Shown: positions 1 to 8,444 of the stretch, piece by piece
Layout: each line of letters begins with the position of its first letter
How positions within the stretch are numbered: position 1 is the stretch's first letter
Assembly: GCF_010731855.1 (NCBI RefSeq)
Contig: NZ_AP022620.1
Coordinates: forward strand, 3,720,001-3,784,000
Origin: Mycolicibacterium anyangense
Lineage (GTDB): Bacteria; Actinomycetota; Actinomycetes; Mycobacteriales; Mycobacteriaceae
Reading direction: 5' to 3'
Length of the DNA: 64,000 nucleotides
Notes under the pieces: generated by a model
The model's input: only the letters and a program-made list of their open reading frames with translations
What the model was told of the DNA's origin: nothing
Databases searched by the model: none
Translations under genes and position numbers: made by a program

Positions 1-119
1 CCGGAGACCGACCCGCCACCGAGCGGGTTGGCACTGCCGCAAGCGGCAACCACCGGCGCGATGAAGGCAACGAGCAGCGCCGCCAAGCACACCAGCTTCG
101 GTCGACTCGACGCGATCAT
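1..119 (-). CDS. proX: Glycine betaine/osmoprotectant ABC transporter substrate-binding lipoprotein, N-terminal fragment
   Basis: Only the first 39 codons lie in the window; the gene runs off the left edge. They encode a lipoprotein signal: a basic N-terminus (RPK at 6-8), a hydrophobic core, and a VAAC lipobox with the lipidated Cys at residue 27, followed by a Ser/Gly-rich linker. The ProX assignment is an inference from position: the next gene is a LapA-like membrane protein and then an APH-like gene, as in M. tuberculosis, where Rv3759c (proX) precedes Rv3760 and Rv3761c. The lipoprotein call itself is firm; the substrate is not visible in the sequence. Confidence 0.6.
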   Translation of the reverse strand, partial: MIASSRPKLVCLAALLVAFIAPVVAACGSANPLGGGSVS

Positions 120-259
120 GGAGCGTCCTTTCACCCCTACCCTTGACCGACACTATCGACCCGATGGCCGCAACGCCCTGGTTTAGATCACAGCCGACGT
201 CATCGTCTCGTCGCGGGTTGGTGGTTTCTTTCTGGCCACGAACGGGCAAAGATGGCGTC

Positions 260-643
260 ATGAGCACCGAACCGCCGGTATCGGCCAGCGAGCCAACGCC
301 CCCAGGGCCCCCGACCTCCCCGGCGCCGCCGGCGCCACCCGTCGACACCCCCAAAACGCCCGCGCAGCCGGTCTCCGAAGTCGGCTTCACCAGGGCGGCT
401 GCCCTGTGGTCGGCGATCTTCCTGGGTCTGCTGATCCTGATCGTGCTGCTGATCTTCGTGGCCCAGAACACCGAGTCGGCCTCGTTCGCCTTCCTCGGCT
501 GGCACTGGACGCTGCCGCTGGGTGTGGCGATCCTGGGCGCTGCGGTCGGCGGCGGGCTGATCGCGGTCCTGGGCGGGGCAGCACGGATCTTCCAGCTCCG
601 CCGGGCCGCCAAGAAGAACCTCAAGGCGGCACTGAAGAGCTGA
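260..643 (+). CDS. LapA-domain membrane protein (Rv3760-like)
   Basis: A 127-residue membrane protein. Residues 1-40 form a Pro-rich cytoplasmic tail, followed by two hydrophobic helices (about 48-68 and 86-107) and a basic C-terminus. The VAQN segment just after helix 1 and the Gly-rich second helix are typical of the LapA/DUF1049 family. The ATG at 260 was preferred over upstream in-frame starts because it begins the conserved Pro-rich tail. It sits between proX and the APH-like gene as Rv3760 does in M. tuberculosis. The molecular role is not known. Confidence 0.75.
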   Translation: MSTEPPVSASEPTPPGPPTSPAPPAPPVDTPKTPAQPVSEVGFTRAAALWSAIFLGLLILIVLLIFVAQNTESASFAFLGWHWTLPLGVAILGAAVGGGLIAVLGGAARIFQLRRAAKKNLKAALKS

Positions 644-647
644 CCGG

Positions 648-1694
648 CTACCCCGAACCGTTCGCCAGCGCGCAGAGCCCACCGCTGATCAACACCCCGA
701 CAGCCTGTGCCATCAACGCACCGGCCTCGGTGTCGTCGTCCTCGGCAGCGGCCATCCTGCGTCGGTAGTCGATTCCGGCGACGATGATGCCCAACTTGAA
801 ATAGCCGAGCGCCATCTGGAAATCCCAGTGCGCCAGTGGGTTCCCGGACACCACCGAGTACCGGTGGGCCAGGTCCTGCGCCGACGGCATGGTCGGCGCC
901 GACCAGGCCATCTCCTCGCCGAAGATCAGGTTGAGCGCGGGATCGCGGTGCACACACATCAACGCCGCATCCGAGAGCGGATCGCCCAGTGTGGACATCT
1001 CCCAATCCAGCACGGCCCGAACGACTGTCGGGTCTTCGGCGTCGAGCATCGTGTTGTCGATCCGGTAGTCGCCGTGCACGATCGAGGTACGGCTCTGCGC
1101 GGGAACCGATTCGGCCAGCCGGGTGTGCAGCCGGTGCACGTCGGCGTCGAGCGGGTCGTCCGGGCGCCGCACCAGTTCCCACTGCGATCCCCAGCGCCGC
1201 ACCTGGCGCTCGAGGTAACCGGAGGGCTTGCCGAAATCCGACAGTCCCACCGCATCGGGGTCCACCTCGTGCAGGTCGACGAGGACCCTCACCAAGCTGT
1301 CCACACAGTCGCTCACCAGGTCGGGGCCACCGAGAGCTTCGAGTTGGGCCCGGGTGCGCACCACCTGGCCGTCGACGTACTCGACCATCTGGAACGGTGC
1401 GCCCAGCACCGAGTCGTCATCGCGCATCGTCACTGCCGGGGCCACCGGCACCGGGCTGCCGGCCAGCGCGGCCACCACTCGGTACTCGCGGGCCATGTCG
1501 TGTGCCGAGGGGGTCAGGCCGTGCAGCGGCGGCCGGCGCAGCACCCATCTGGACGCGTCGTCGTAGACCAGGAAGGTCAGGTTGGATCGTCCGCCGGAGA
1601 GGAACTGTGCCCGCAGTTCACCGGTGCGCGGGATGCCCGCCGAACGCAGATGCTGGTCGAGCGCAGTCAGGTCGAGGCCGTCGAGTCCGGTCAC
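648..1694 (-). CDS. APH/ACAD10-type phosphotransferase-like protein (Rv3761c-like)
   Basis: A 348-residue protein of the aminoglycoside phosphotransferase superfamily, ACAD10/11 N-terminal type. A nucleotide-loop motif GGRSNLT lies at 34-40, the catalytic-loop motif HGDYRIDN at 207-214 and the metal-binding DWEMSTLGDP at 230-239. The usual ATP-contacting Lys appears as Arg in VLRRPP (51-56), as is common in this branch. The M. tuberculosis ortholog is labelled fadE36, but no acyl-CoA dehydrogenase domain is present here. ACAD10/11 proteins phosphorylate 4-hydroxyacyl-CoAs, so a role in hydroxy-fatty-acid breakdown is plausible but inferred. It lies 23 bp downstream of the histidine phosphatase gene. 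The GTG start at 1694 has a TATACA -10 element 6 nt upstream, suggesting a leaderless message. Confidence 0.85.
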   Translation of the reverse strand: MTGLDGLDLTALDQHLRSAGIPRTGELRAQFLSGGRSNLTFLVYDDASRWVLRRPPLHGLTPSAHDMAREYRVVAALAGSPVPVAPAVTMRDDDSVLGAPFQMVEYVDGQVVRTRAQLEALGGPDLVSDCVDSLVRVLVDLHEVDPDAVGLSDFGKPSGYLERQVRRWGSQWELVRRPDDPLDADVHRLHTRLAESVPAQSRTSIVHGDYRIDNTMLDAEDPTVVRAVLDWEMSTLGDPLSDAALMCVHRDPALNLIFGEEMAWSAPTMPSAQDLAHRYSVVSGNPLAHWDFQMALGYFKLGIIVAGIDYRRRMAAAEDDDTEAGALMAQAVGVLISGGLCALANGSG

Positions 1695-1717
1695 TCGCTA
1701 TGTATAGCCGAAACGGC

Positions 1718-2335
1718 TCAGCGATTGTTGCGGGGCAGCAGATCCCAGACATGTTCGGTGGTGTTCACCGACGCCACCGTCGCCTGTCCGGTGCGGGCGT
1801 AGAGAAGGCGGGTCACCGAGACGTAGTCGATGGGGAACGACAGCAGCCGCTCGGTACCGAGAAGCCGATGCAGCACCACGTTGATCACTCCGCCATGGCT
1901 GAAGACCGCCACGGTGTCGTCGTGGTCGCAGGCCGCGACGATATCGGCCAGCGCGGCCATCACCCTGCCGACGAACTCGTCCTCGTCGACACTGCTGGGC
2001 AGGTGGCCGGCGGCCATCCGGGCCCATTCCTCGGGCCGTTCCGCGCGGATGAGTTCGATCGGTACGTAGTGGGACAGGCCGCGGTCGTACTCGGCCAACC
2101 GTTCGTCGATGTCGAGGGTCAGCCCCCGCTGCGCGGCCACGGGCTCGCCGGTCTGCATGGCCCGGCGCTGCGGGCTGCTCACCAGCCGGGTGATCGGGAA
2201 CCGCGCCAGCGCGTCGGGTAGCCGGCGGGCCTGCTCCCAACCCTGCTCGGACAGCTCCGGATCCGACCCCTCACCGGCCTGGGTGCGATGCGGCAGGGCG
2301 TGCCTGACAAGCAGCAACTGCATCTGTTCAGACAT
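1718..2335 (-). CDS. Histidine phosphatase family protein (phosphoglycerate mutase-like)
   Basis: A 205-residue histidine phosphatase. The phosphate-accepting motif is RHALP at 11-15 (RHA rather than the usual RHG), and SSPQRRAMQT at 53-62 supplies the phosphate-pocket Arg. Glu82 and the second His in FSHGG (H147) complete the active site. The ATG at 2335 places the RH motif at residue 11, normal for the family; the frame stays open far upstream, but that extension is a shadow of the divergent metallopeptidase gene. It is probably co-transcribed with the downstream APH-like gene. The substrate is unknown. Confidence 0.87.
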   Translation of the reverse strand: MSEQMQLLLVRHALPHRTQAGEGSDPELSEQGWEQARRLPDALARFPITRLVSSPQRRAMQTGEPVAAQRGLTLDIDERLAEYDRGLSHYVPIELIRAERPEEWARMAAGHLPSSVDEDEFVGRVMAALADIVAACDHDDTVAVFSHGGVINVVLHRLLGTERLLSFPIDYVSVTRLLYARTGQATVASVNTTEHVWDLLPRNNR

Positions 2336-2383
2336 CCTTTCGGTACTGGGGCCGTTCTGCGGGCCCGTGCAACGATAAGGCCC

Positions 2384-3445
2384 ATGCGCGCGTTCGCCTG
2401 TCCGGTGTGCCAGAGCTTCGCCTTGTTCGAGAGCGCAGAATGCCCGTCCTGCGGCACCGCGTTGGGCCTGCATCTGCCGAGCAAGTCGATGGTCGCACTG
2501 ACCACCGGGACGGCGATCATCGGGGGTGCCGGGTGGGTGCGCTGCACCCAGGCCGAACCGCTGGGCTGCAACTGGCTGGTACCCGATGCCGTGCCCGCCG
2601 AGCAGCGCGGCCGGTGTCTGGCCGATTCGCTGATCCGCCGCGAACCCGAACCCGACGACACCATTGCGCTGGAGAAGCTGGTACCCACCGCGGTGGCCCT
2701 GCGCAGGCTGGTCTACCAGCTCGACGATCTGGGCTTGCCGATCGAGCCCTACTGGCAGCGTGCCGGCGGGCTCGCGTTCGATCTGCTGTCCAGCTACAGC
2801 AACGGTGAACGCATCATGATCGGCCACGCCAACGGCGTGATCACCATCGATCTGGTGGAATCCCTTGACGCGTACCGGGAATCGCTTCGGGTGCGCCTCG
2901 GCGAACCGTACCGCACGATGCTCGGACACTTTCGCCACGAAGTGGGCCACTACTACCAGAACATCCTGGTGGAGACGGGCCCGGGCGCAGCCCGCCACCT
3001 GGATCGCTGCCGCGAGCTGTTCGGTGACGAGCGCGCCAGCTACTCCGAGGCGATCGCGCGGCACTACGAGGTGGGGGCACCTGCGGACTGGCAGCGTGCC
3101 TTCATCTCGGAATACGCGACCATGCACCCGTGGGAGGACTTCGCCGAGTGCTTCGCGCATTATCTGCACATCACCGACACCATCGACACTGCGCGCGAGG
3201 GCGGGCTGGTGTTGCACAAGGACAGGGTGCGGTTCGCCTGGCCGCAGGACATCGTCCCGCGCGAGTCCTACGCCGACGCACCGGTCGAACAGCTGCTGTT
3301 CGACTGGACGTGGATCTCGTTGTTCTTCAACCGGGTCAACACCGCGATGGGCAAGAACCCGTTGTACCCGTTCGACATCACCGAACCGGTGGCCGCCAAG
3401 CTGGGCTTCGTGCACACGCTGGTGCGGGAGTCAGCGCTCGCGTAG
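2384..3445 (+). CDS. Zinc-ribbon putative metallopeptidase
   Basis: A 353-residue soluble protein. Two CxxC pairs (C6/C9 and C20/C23) form an N-terminal zinc ribbon. A HEVGH metal-binding motif lies at 185-189, and an acidic EDFAECFAHY segment downstream probably supplies further ligands. This matches the zinc-ribbon-containing putative metallopeptidase family (Peptidase_Mx type). The ATG at 2384 starts directly at the zinc ribbon. It is divergent from the histidine phosphatase (49 bp between starts) and its 3' end overlaps the CoA-transferase gene on the opposite strand by 15 bp. Peptidase activity is inferred from the motif only. Confidence 0.8.
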   Translation: MRAFACPVCQSFALFESAECPSCGTALGLHLPSKSMVALTTGTAIIGGAGWVRCTQAEPLGCNWLVPDAVPAEQRGRCLADSLIRREPEPDDTIALEKLVPTAVALRRLVYQLDDLGLPIEPYWQRAGGLAFDLLSSYSNGERIMIGHANGVITIDLVESLDAYRESLRVRLGEPYRTMLGHFRHEVGHYYQNILVETGPGAARHLDRCRELFGDERASYSEAIARHYEVGAPADWQRAFISEYATMHPWEDFAECFAHYLHITDTIDTAREGGLVLHKDRVRFAWPQDIVPRESYADAPVEQLLFDWTWISLFFNRVNTAMGKNPLYPFDITEPVAAKLGFVHTLVRESALA

Positions 3446-4591
3446 TTCGGCCAGGATCTCCTCGGTGTGCTCCCCGAGTCGCGGCGCCACCGACCTCGGC
3501 GCCCACGGTGTGCCGTGGAAGTCCGCCGGGGTGGCGATCATCGGCACCGGCGAGTCACCGTCGGGCACGTCGACCAGCCCCCCACCAGCGTGGAACTGCT
3601 CGTCACCCAGGATGTCCTCCATGCCGTTCACCGGTGACCAGAACAGTTCCGGCTCGGCCTCGAAGATCGGCGTCCATTCGTCGAGGGTCTTGGTTGCAAA
3701 GATCACGTCGAGGGCAGCGATGAGCTCGCGGGCGTTGATCGCACGGTTACGCGCTGTGTCAAACCTGCTGTCGGACAACCATTCCGGACGGTTCACCGCC
3801 CGGCACAGGGGTGGCCAGTGCCGGTCGGCCTCCATCCCGACGAGCCAGAACCGGCGCCCGTCGGACGCCGCATAGTTGTTCATAGCGGGGTTGCCCATGT
3901 TCTCGCGCTGTCCGATGGAGATTGGTGACCCGCTGAGCAGGAACGTGTTGAGGTCGAAACTGACGGTGTAGGTGCCCTGGCGATACAACGAGGTGGTGAC
4001 CAGCTGGCCGGTCCCGGTGCGGGCGCGGGCCACCAGAGCGGCATTGACTGCGGCGGCCAGCGTCATACCGGTGAGGTGATCGCCCATGCCGCCGCGCTGG
4101 AACGGTGGGACGTCACCGGGTCTGGTCAGTAGCGCAGCCACCCCGGCGCGGGCCCAGAACGCGGCAATGTCGTAGGCCGGCCGGTTGGCATCGGGTCCGG
4201 TCTCGCCGTAGCCGGTGATGAGCCCGTACACCAAGCCCGGGTTGTGCTCGGCGAGCGCGGCGTAGTCCAACCCCAGCCGCTGCAGTGCATCCGGGCGGAC
4301 GTTGGTGATGAAAACGTCCGCGCCGCTGATGAGCTCGTGGGCGACGGCTCGATGCACCTCGGTGCCCAGGTCCAGCACGATGCTGCGTTTGGAGCGATTG
4401 TCCATCTCGAACGGTGGGTTGCTGCCGTCCTGGAGTCCGAGTATCCGGCCGAACAGCCGGGCCGGATCACCGGATGGGGGTTCGATCTTGACGACGTCGG
4501 CGCCCCAGTCCGCCAGGATGCCCCCAGCGGCCGGACCGGCCACCCAGACTCCGAGCTCGACGACCTTGATCCCATCCAGCGGTCCTGCCAT
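3431..4591 (-). CDS. CaiB/BaiF family CoA-transferase
   Basis: A 386-residue class III CoA-transferase. The N-terminal GIKVVELGVWVAGP and WGADVVKIEPP segments form the CoA-binding Rossmann part. The NRSKRSIVLDL segment and FITNVRPDALQRLGLDY follow as in the family, and AYDIAAFWARAG lies in the core. These enzymes move CoA between carboxylic acids, usually to activate a substrate for beta-oxidation. The ATG at 4591 was chosen because the family begins at this point. A -10 element TATTGT (4599-4604) ends 7 nt before it, so the mRNA is probably leaderless. It is divergent from an SDR gene, and the pair probably acts on the same lipid or sterol-like substrate; that link is inferred. Confidence 0.88.
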   Translation of the reverse strand: MAGPLDGIKVVELGVWVAGPAAGGILADWGADVVKIEPPSGDPARLFGRILGLQDGSNPPFEMDNRSKRSIVLDLGTEVHRAVAHELISGADVFITNVRPDALQRLGLDYAALAEHNPGLVYGLITGYGETGPDANRPAYDIAAFWARAGVAALLTRPGDVPPFQRGGMGDHLTGMTLAAAVNAALVARARTGTGQLVTTSLYRQGTYTVSFDLNTFLLSGSPISIGQRENMGNPAMNNYAASDGRRFWLVGMEADRHWPPLCRAVNRPEWLSDSRFDTARNRAINARELIAALDVIFATKTLDEWTPIFEAEPELFWSPVNGMEDILGDEQFHAGGGLVDVPDGDSPVPMIATPADFHGTPWAPRSVAPRLGEHTEEILAELRER

Positions 4592-4598
4592 CCCCGGA

Positions 4599-4604
4599 AC
4601 AATA
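4599..4604 (-). promoter_or_regulatory. -10 element of the CaiB-type CoA-transferase gene
   Basis: On the minus strand TATTGT ends 7 nt before the A of the ATG at 4591. This is the spacing expected when transcription starts on the first base of the start codon. No clear -35 element was seen. Confidence 0.5.
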
Positions 4605-4684
4605 CTGGCGGCGCGTTCGCGGGAATCTATTCTCGGTGAAGGCGTCACCAGTTCGCCCGGAAGATGACGGTGAGGAGACCTGAA

Positions 4685-5443
4685 TTGGGTTATGCAGACG
4701 AACTTTTCGACCTGACCGACCGGGTTGTCCTGATCACCGGCGGCAGCCGGGGGCTGGGCCGGGAGATGGCGTTGGCGGCCGCCCGTTGCGGGGCGGACGT
4801 CGTGATCGCCAGCCGCAAGTACGAGACCTGTGTGGCCACCGCCGCGGAGATCGAGGCCCAGACCGGTCGCACCGCGATGCCCTACGGGGTGCATGTCGGC
4901 CGCTGGGATCAGCTCGACGGCCTGGTAGAGGCGGTGTACGCCCGGTTCGGCAAGCTCGACGTCCTGGTCAACAACGCCGGGATGTCCCCGACCTACGACA
5001 CGCTCACCGATGTCAGCGAGAAGATGTTCGACGCCGTGGTGAACCTGAACCTCAAGGGCCCGTTCCGGCTCTCCGCACTCGTCGGCGAGCGGATGGTGGC
5101 CGACGGCGGCGGGGTGATCGTCAACGTCAGCACGCACGGCTCACTGCGGCCACACCCGTCGTTCATCCCGTACGCCGCGTCCAAGGCCGGGCTCAACGCC
5201 ATGACCGAAGGGCTGGCCGCGGCGTTCGGCCCGACCGTGCGGGTCAACACGTTGATGCCGGGCCCGTTTCTCACCGATATCAGCAAGGCCTGGGATTTCG
5301 GTGTGCAGAACCCGTTCGCCCCGCACCACCTGCAGCGGGCCGGCCAGCCCGAGGAGATCGTCGGTGCCGCGCTGTTCCTGATGTCGAGTGCCTCCAGCTT
5401 CACCACCGGCTCGATCCTGCGGGCCGACGGCGGCGTCCCTTGA
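4685..5443 (+). CDS. SDR family oxidoreductase
   Basis: A classical short-chain dehydrogenase of 252 residues from the TTG at 4685. It has the NAD(P) motif TGGSRGLG, the NNAG motif, a Ser in the VNVS segment and the YAASKAG catalytic Tyr/Lys pair. Its C-terminus carries the SILRADGG end typical of FabG-like enzymes. An in-frame ATG at 4664 would add seven residues, but its purine-rich stretch abuts the codon. GAGGAG at 4672-4677 lies 7 nt before the TTG, which decided the start. It is followed after 78 bp by an MDR oxidoreductase on the same strand and is divergent from a CoA-transferase; the substrate is unknown. Confidence 0.85.
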   Translation: MGYADELFDLTDRVVLITGGSRGLGREMALAAARCGADVVIASRKYETCVATAAEIEAQTGRTAMPYGVHVGRWDQLDGLVEAVYARFGKLDVLVNNAGMSPTYDTLTDVSEKMFDAVVNLNLKGPFRLSALVGERMVADGGGVIVNVSTHGSLRPHPSFIPYAASKAGLNAMTEGLAAAFGPTVRVNTLMPGPFLTDISKAWDFGVQNPFAPHHLQRAGQPEEIVGAALFLMSSASSFTTGSILRADGGVP

Positions 5444-5521
5444 TCCTGGGCACGATCGGTACGATGCGACGCTACGTGGCTTCCAGCTGCCGGGCTGGGG
5501 CGTGACAAGAGGAGAACGCCG

Positions 5522-6493
5522 ATGCGCGCCGTCATCTGCCGGGAGTACGGCACGCCGGAGGATCTCGTCATCGAGGACGTGCCGGATCCGACCCCCGGCC
5601 CTGGCCAGGTGGTGGTCAATGTGCGCGCCGCCGCGGTCAACTACCCCGACGTCCTGCTGATCGCGGGCAAGTACCAGGTCAAGATCCCACCGCCGTTCAC
5701 GCCCGGCGGTGAGCTGGCGGGCGATGTCGTGGCCGTCGGTGACGGCGTCGACTTGCGGCCCGGCGACCGGGTGTCGGGACTGACGTTCCTCGGGGCCTTC
5801 GCCGAGCAAGCGGTGTTGCAGGCCGACGGGCTGGCCCGCATCCCCGACGGGGTCGACTACGCCGATGCCGCCGCGTTCGGCATCACCAATCGGACCGCCT
5901 ACTACACCCTGCGCACCGTGGCCCCGGTGAAACCCGGCGACTGGGTCGTGATCCTCGGCGCCGGCGGCGGGGTCGGCCTGGCGGCCGTCGACATCGCGGT
6001 GCTGATGGGCGCCAAGGTGATCGCCGCCGCATCCGGTCCGGAGAAACTCGAGATCTGCCGGCAGCGTGGCGCGCAGGCGGTGATCGACTACGACCGCGAG
6101 GATCTCAAGGCGCGGCTCAAGGAGATCACCGGTGAGACCGGCGCACAGCTGGTGCTCGACCCGGTGGGCGGCAAGTACTCCGAACCCGCCCTGCGTGGGC
6201 TGGGCCGCGGCGGGCGCTTCGTCACACTGGGCTACGCCGCGGGCGAGATTCCGGCGATCCCGCTGAACCTGGTGATGCTCAAGGCAATCACGGTGATGGG
6301 CATGGAGGTTCGCACCTTCGCCGCCGACTACCCCGACGAGATCGGCCGCGATGACGCCGAACTGGCCGCCCTGTTCGCCGAGGGAAAGCTGCGGCCCTAC
6401 ATCGGGGCGCGGTTCCCGTTGGAGCAGGCCCCCGCCGCGCTGCGTTATGTGGCCGACCGCAAGGCGGTGGGCAAGGTCGTGATCGACGTCTAG
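5522..6493 (+). CDS. Zinc-independent MDR family NAD(P)H:quinone oxidoreductase-like protein
   Basis: A 323-residue medium-chain reductase. The N-terminal GroES-like fold contains YPDVLLIAGKY, and the cofactor motif GAGGGVGLAA is present. The structural and catalytic zinc Cys/His residues of alcohol dehydrogenases are absent, so it belongs to the quinone oxidoreductase/enoyl reductase branch. A GAGGAG ribosome-binding site lies 7 nt before the ATG. It overlaps the convergent FemAB-like gene by 4 bp. With the SDR and CoA-transferase it probably forms a lipid-modifying or catabolic set, by position only. Confidence 0.86.
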   Translation: MRAVICREYGTPEDLVIEDVPDPTPGPGQVVVNVRAAAVNYPDVLLIAGKYQVKIPPPFTPGGELAGDVVAVGDGVDLRPGDRVSGLTFLGAFAEQAVLQADGLARIPDGVDYADAAAFGITNRTAYYTLRTVAPVKPGDWVVILGAGGGVGLAAVDIAVLMGAKVIAAASGPEKLEICRQRGAQAVIDYDREDLKARLKEITGETGAQLVLDPVGGKYSEPALRGLGRGGRFVTLGYAAGEIPAIPLNLVMLKAITVMGMEVRTFAADYPDEIGRDDAELAALFAEGKLRPYIGARFPLEQAPAALRYVADRKAVGKVVIDV

Positions 6494-7449
6494 AGCGACA
6501 GCCAGTTGTGCACCAACTGGTATTCGGTGCCGCCCATCCCGGTCTTGAATCCCTCGGTCGACCCGGCCCGCATGCCGCCGAGATCGAAAGTGCGGCATCC
6601 GCGACGGCGCAACTCGAGTGCGGCCTGCCAGAACAGGAAATTGTTGACGTTGATCTTGCGGCCCGCCTCAGACACCCAGCCGATGTAGTACTCGGCGGCC
6701 TGTCCGAAGGTGAATGCCGCCATACCCGCCAGGGATTCACCGTCGACAACGGCGCGGCAGACCACCAACGACTCCGGGGCGGCGTTGTAGAGAGCCCTGA
6801 CGAAAGCCGGTGTGGGCTCGCTGAATCCCTTGGCTGCCATGTTCTCGATGTGGCGTTGGATCATCCATTCCACGTCCTCGCGCGCGATGGACGCCACCAT
6901 CACCGCACCGCTGCGTTCACCGGACTTGAGTTGGTTGCGCCATTTCGCCTTCAGGCTCTTGCGCATCTCGTCCTCGTCGGGGGTGAGGTCCACCCGGGTG
7001 GAGCGAAACCCCGCGGCAGGACGAGGCCGAAAACCTACCTCGCTCAGCAGTGCGACGTTGTGCGGGCTGTCGGCAAGCGCGGGCACCAGGATCAGCACGC
7101 CACGACGGTGCGACGCCTGCCGCAGCGCCGCGTAGACGTCCCTGACGACGTCATCACCGGGCTCCCGATCAAGGAACAGCGGTCCACGGTCGACGAGTGC
7201 CGCCCAGCGCAGGCCGGCCAGCGTCTTGTCGAGCAGTTGGCAGATCGCCACCGGTGCGCCGTCGCGTTCGAAGACCACTCGCCGGGCCCGCCATCCCCCC
7301 GCGTCGAGAAGCCGTCGTGTTGTGAAGTCGACTGTCTCCTGGACTGCTTGGCCGTACGCCCACGCCTGGGGGATGTGGGGTTGGTCCACGCGGGCGAACA
7401 ACGCGTTCCAGCGCGCTTCGTCGATCACGGGCTTGACCACACACGTCAT
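6490..7449 (-). CDS. FemAB/BacN-like GNAT-fold aminoacyl/acyltransferase
   Basis: A 319-residue protein with a tandem GNAT fold of the FemAB-like, peptidoglycan-bridge/CelD type. The N-terminal half contains IPQAWAYGQAVQE. The central SLKAKWRNQLKSGERSG segment and the C-terminal NNFLFWQAALELRRRGCRTFDLGG and EGFKTGMGG segments are characteristic of lipid II:glycine glycyltransferase-like proteins. These enzymes use aminoacyl-tRNA or acyl-CoA; which one applies cannot be seen. The ATG at 7449 has an AAGGGG ribosome-binding site about 9 nt upstream. It is divergent from a methyltransferase gene. Confidence 0.75.
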   Translation of the reverse strand: MTCVVKPVIDEARWNALFARVDQPHIPQAWAYGQAVQETVDFTTRRLLDAGGWRARRVVFERDGAPVAICQLLDKTLAGLRWAALVDRGPLFLDREPGDDVVRDVYAALRQASHRRGVLILVPALADSPHNVALLSEVGFRPRPAAGFRSTRVDLTPDEDEMRKSLKAKWRNQLKSGERSGAVMVASIAREDVEWMIQRHIENMAAKGFSEPTPAFVRALYNAAPESLVVCRAVVDGESLAGMAAFTFGQAAEYYIGWVSEAGRKINVNNFLFWQAALELRRRGCRTFDLGGMRAGSTEGFKTGMGGTEYQLVHNWLSL

Positions 7450-7610
7450 CCCATCCGCCCCTTACCGAACCCCGGATCTGCCACTGCGCGTAAATCGTGC
7501 CGAGCATAGCCGGGCACAGGAGTGCGGGCAGCTTGTTGGCCGCCAAGTCCCATGCTGGTGGGCTTCTCCCGCTATTCTCGCTGCATCATGCCGGGGAGAG
7601 GGGAACGCTC

Positions 7611-8444
7611 GTGACCGAACCGTCCAAGAACATCGAGGACATCAACGTCGACCTGTTCGATCTGGACCAGTTCGTCGCGGATTACGACACCCACAAGGGT
7701 TGGAACGACATCGGCGAGATGGCAGTCCTGCTATCGCTGGCGTCCGCGGTGCGCGGCAAGCCGATTCTCGATGTCGGGATGGGTACCGGCCGTACGACTC
7801 CCCTGCTGGCGCTACTCACCGACGACTACGTGGGAATCGACTACGCCCCCAATATGGTTCGCGAAGCCAAGGCGGTGCTGCCCGGTTTCGATCTGCGGGT
7901 CGGCGACGTTCGCAACCTCCGGGAGGATTTCGGGGACGAGTCGAAAGCCCTGGTGTTCTTCTCGTTCAACGGACTGGACTGCCTCGACCACGCCACCCGC
8001 CCGGAGGCGCTGGAGCAAATGGCGCACGTGGTCGCCCCGGGCGGTTACCTCGTCTATTCGACGCTGAACCTGGAAAGCCCGCACCCCGGCAAGAGGCCGT
8101 GGACACCACCGGAGCCGCCGCCGCAGCGGGGTATCGAACGCCCCGTGCGGTGGACCTACCGCTGGCTGCAGTGGGCGCTGCAGATGCCGTCGAACCTGAA
8201 GAACTGGCGGCACGCTCAGAGTTCACGCAAAGCTGGCGACGGCTGGGCCAACGAGCCGTCGCCAGGTTCACACTGGCAGCTGATCCTGCATTTCACGACG
8301 CTGGCGCGGGCCAAGGCCGAAGTCGCCGCGACCGGCCTGGTGCTCGAACGTGTCATCACGCTCGACGGGGTCGACGTCACGAACGCCGACTCCACCGATG
8401 CGCTGTACTTCTACCTGGTAGCGAGACGGCCCGCTACGGCGTGA
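7611..8444 (+). CDS. Class I SAM-dependent methyltransferase
   Basis: A 277-residue methyltransferase. Motif I ILDVGMGTGRTTPLL begins near residue 53, IDYAPNMV follows as the acidic motif II, and VAPGGYLVYSTLN is the post-motif strand. The region around 150-180 is Pro-rich and variable. The GTG at 7611 was chosen because GAGAGGGGAA precedes it by a normal distance; the longer reading frame upstream has no supporting signal. Its last 11 bases overlap the convergent sulfatase gene. The methyl acceptor is unknown. Confidence 0.82.
   Translation: MTEPSKNIEDINVDLFDLDQFVADYDTHKGWNDIGEMAVLLSLASAVRGKPILDVGMGTGRTTPLLALLTDDYVGIDYAPNMVREAKAVLPGFDLRVGDVRNLREDFGDESKALVFFSFNGLDCLDHATRPEALEQMAHVVAPGGYLVYSTLNLESPHPGKRPWTPPEPPPQRGIERPVRWTYRWLQWALQMPSNLKNWRHAQSSRKAGDGWANEPSPGSHWQLILHFTTLARAKAEVAATGLVLERVITLDGVDVTNADSTDALYFYLVARRPATA

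Noticed and set aside
1718..3415. 565-codon frame over the histidine phosphatase and the metallopeptidase
   Set aside because: Only the last 206 codons match a family; the rest is antisense to the metallopeptidase gene.
4664..4684. ATG at 4664 as start of the SDR gene
   Set aside because: The purines abut the codon; the TTG at 4685 has GAGGAG at 7 nt. It remains an alternative.
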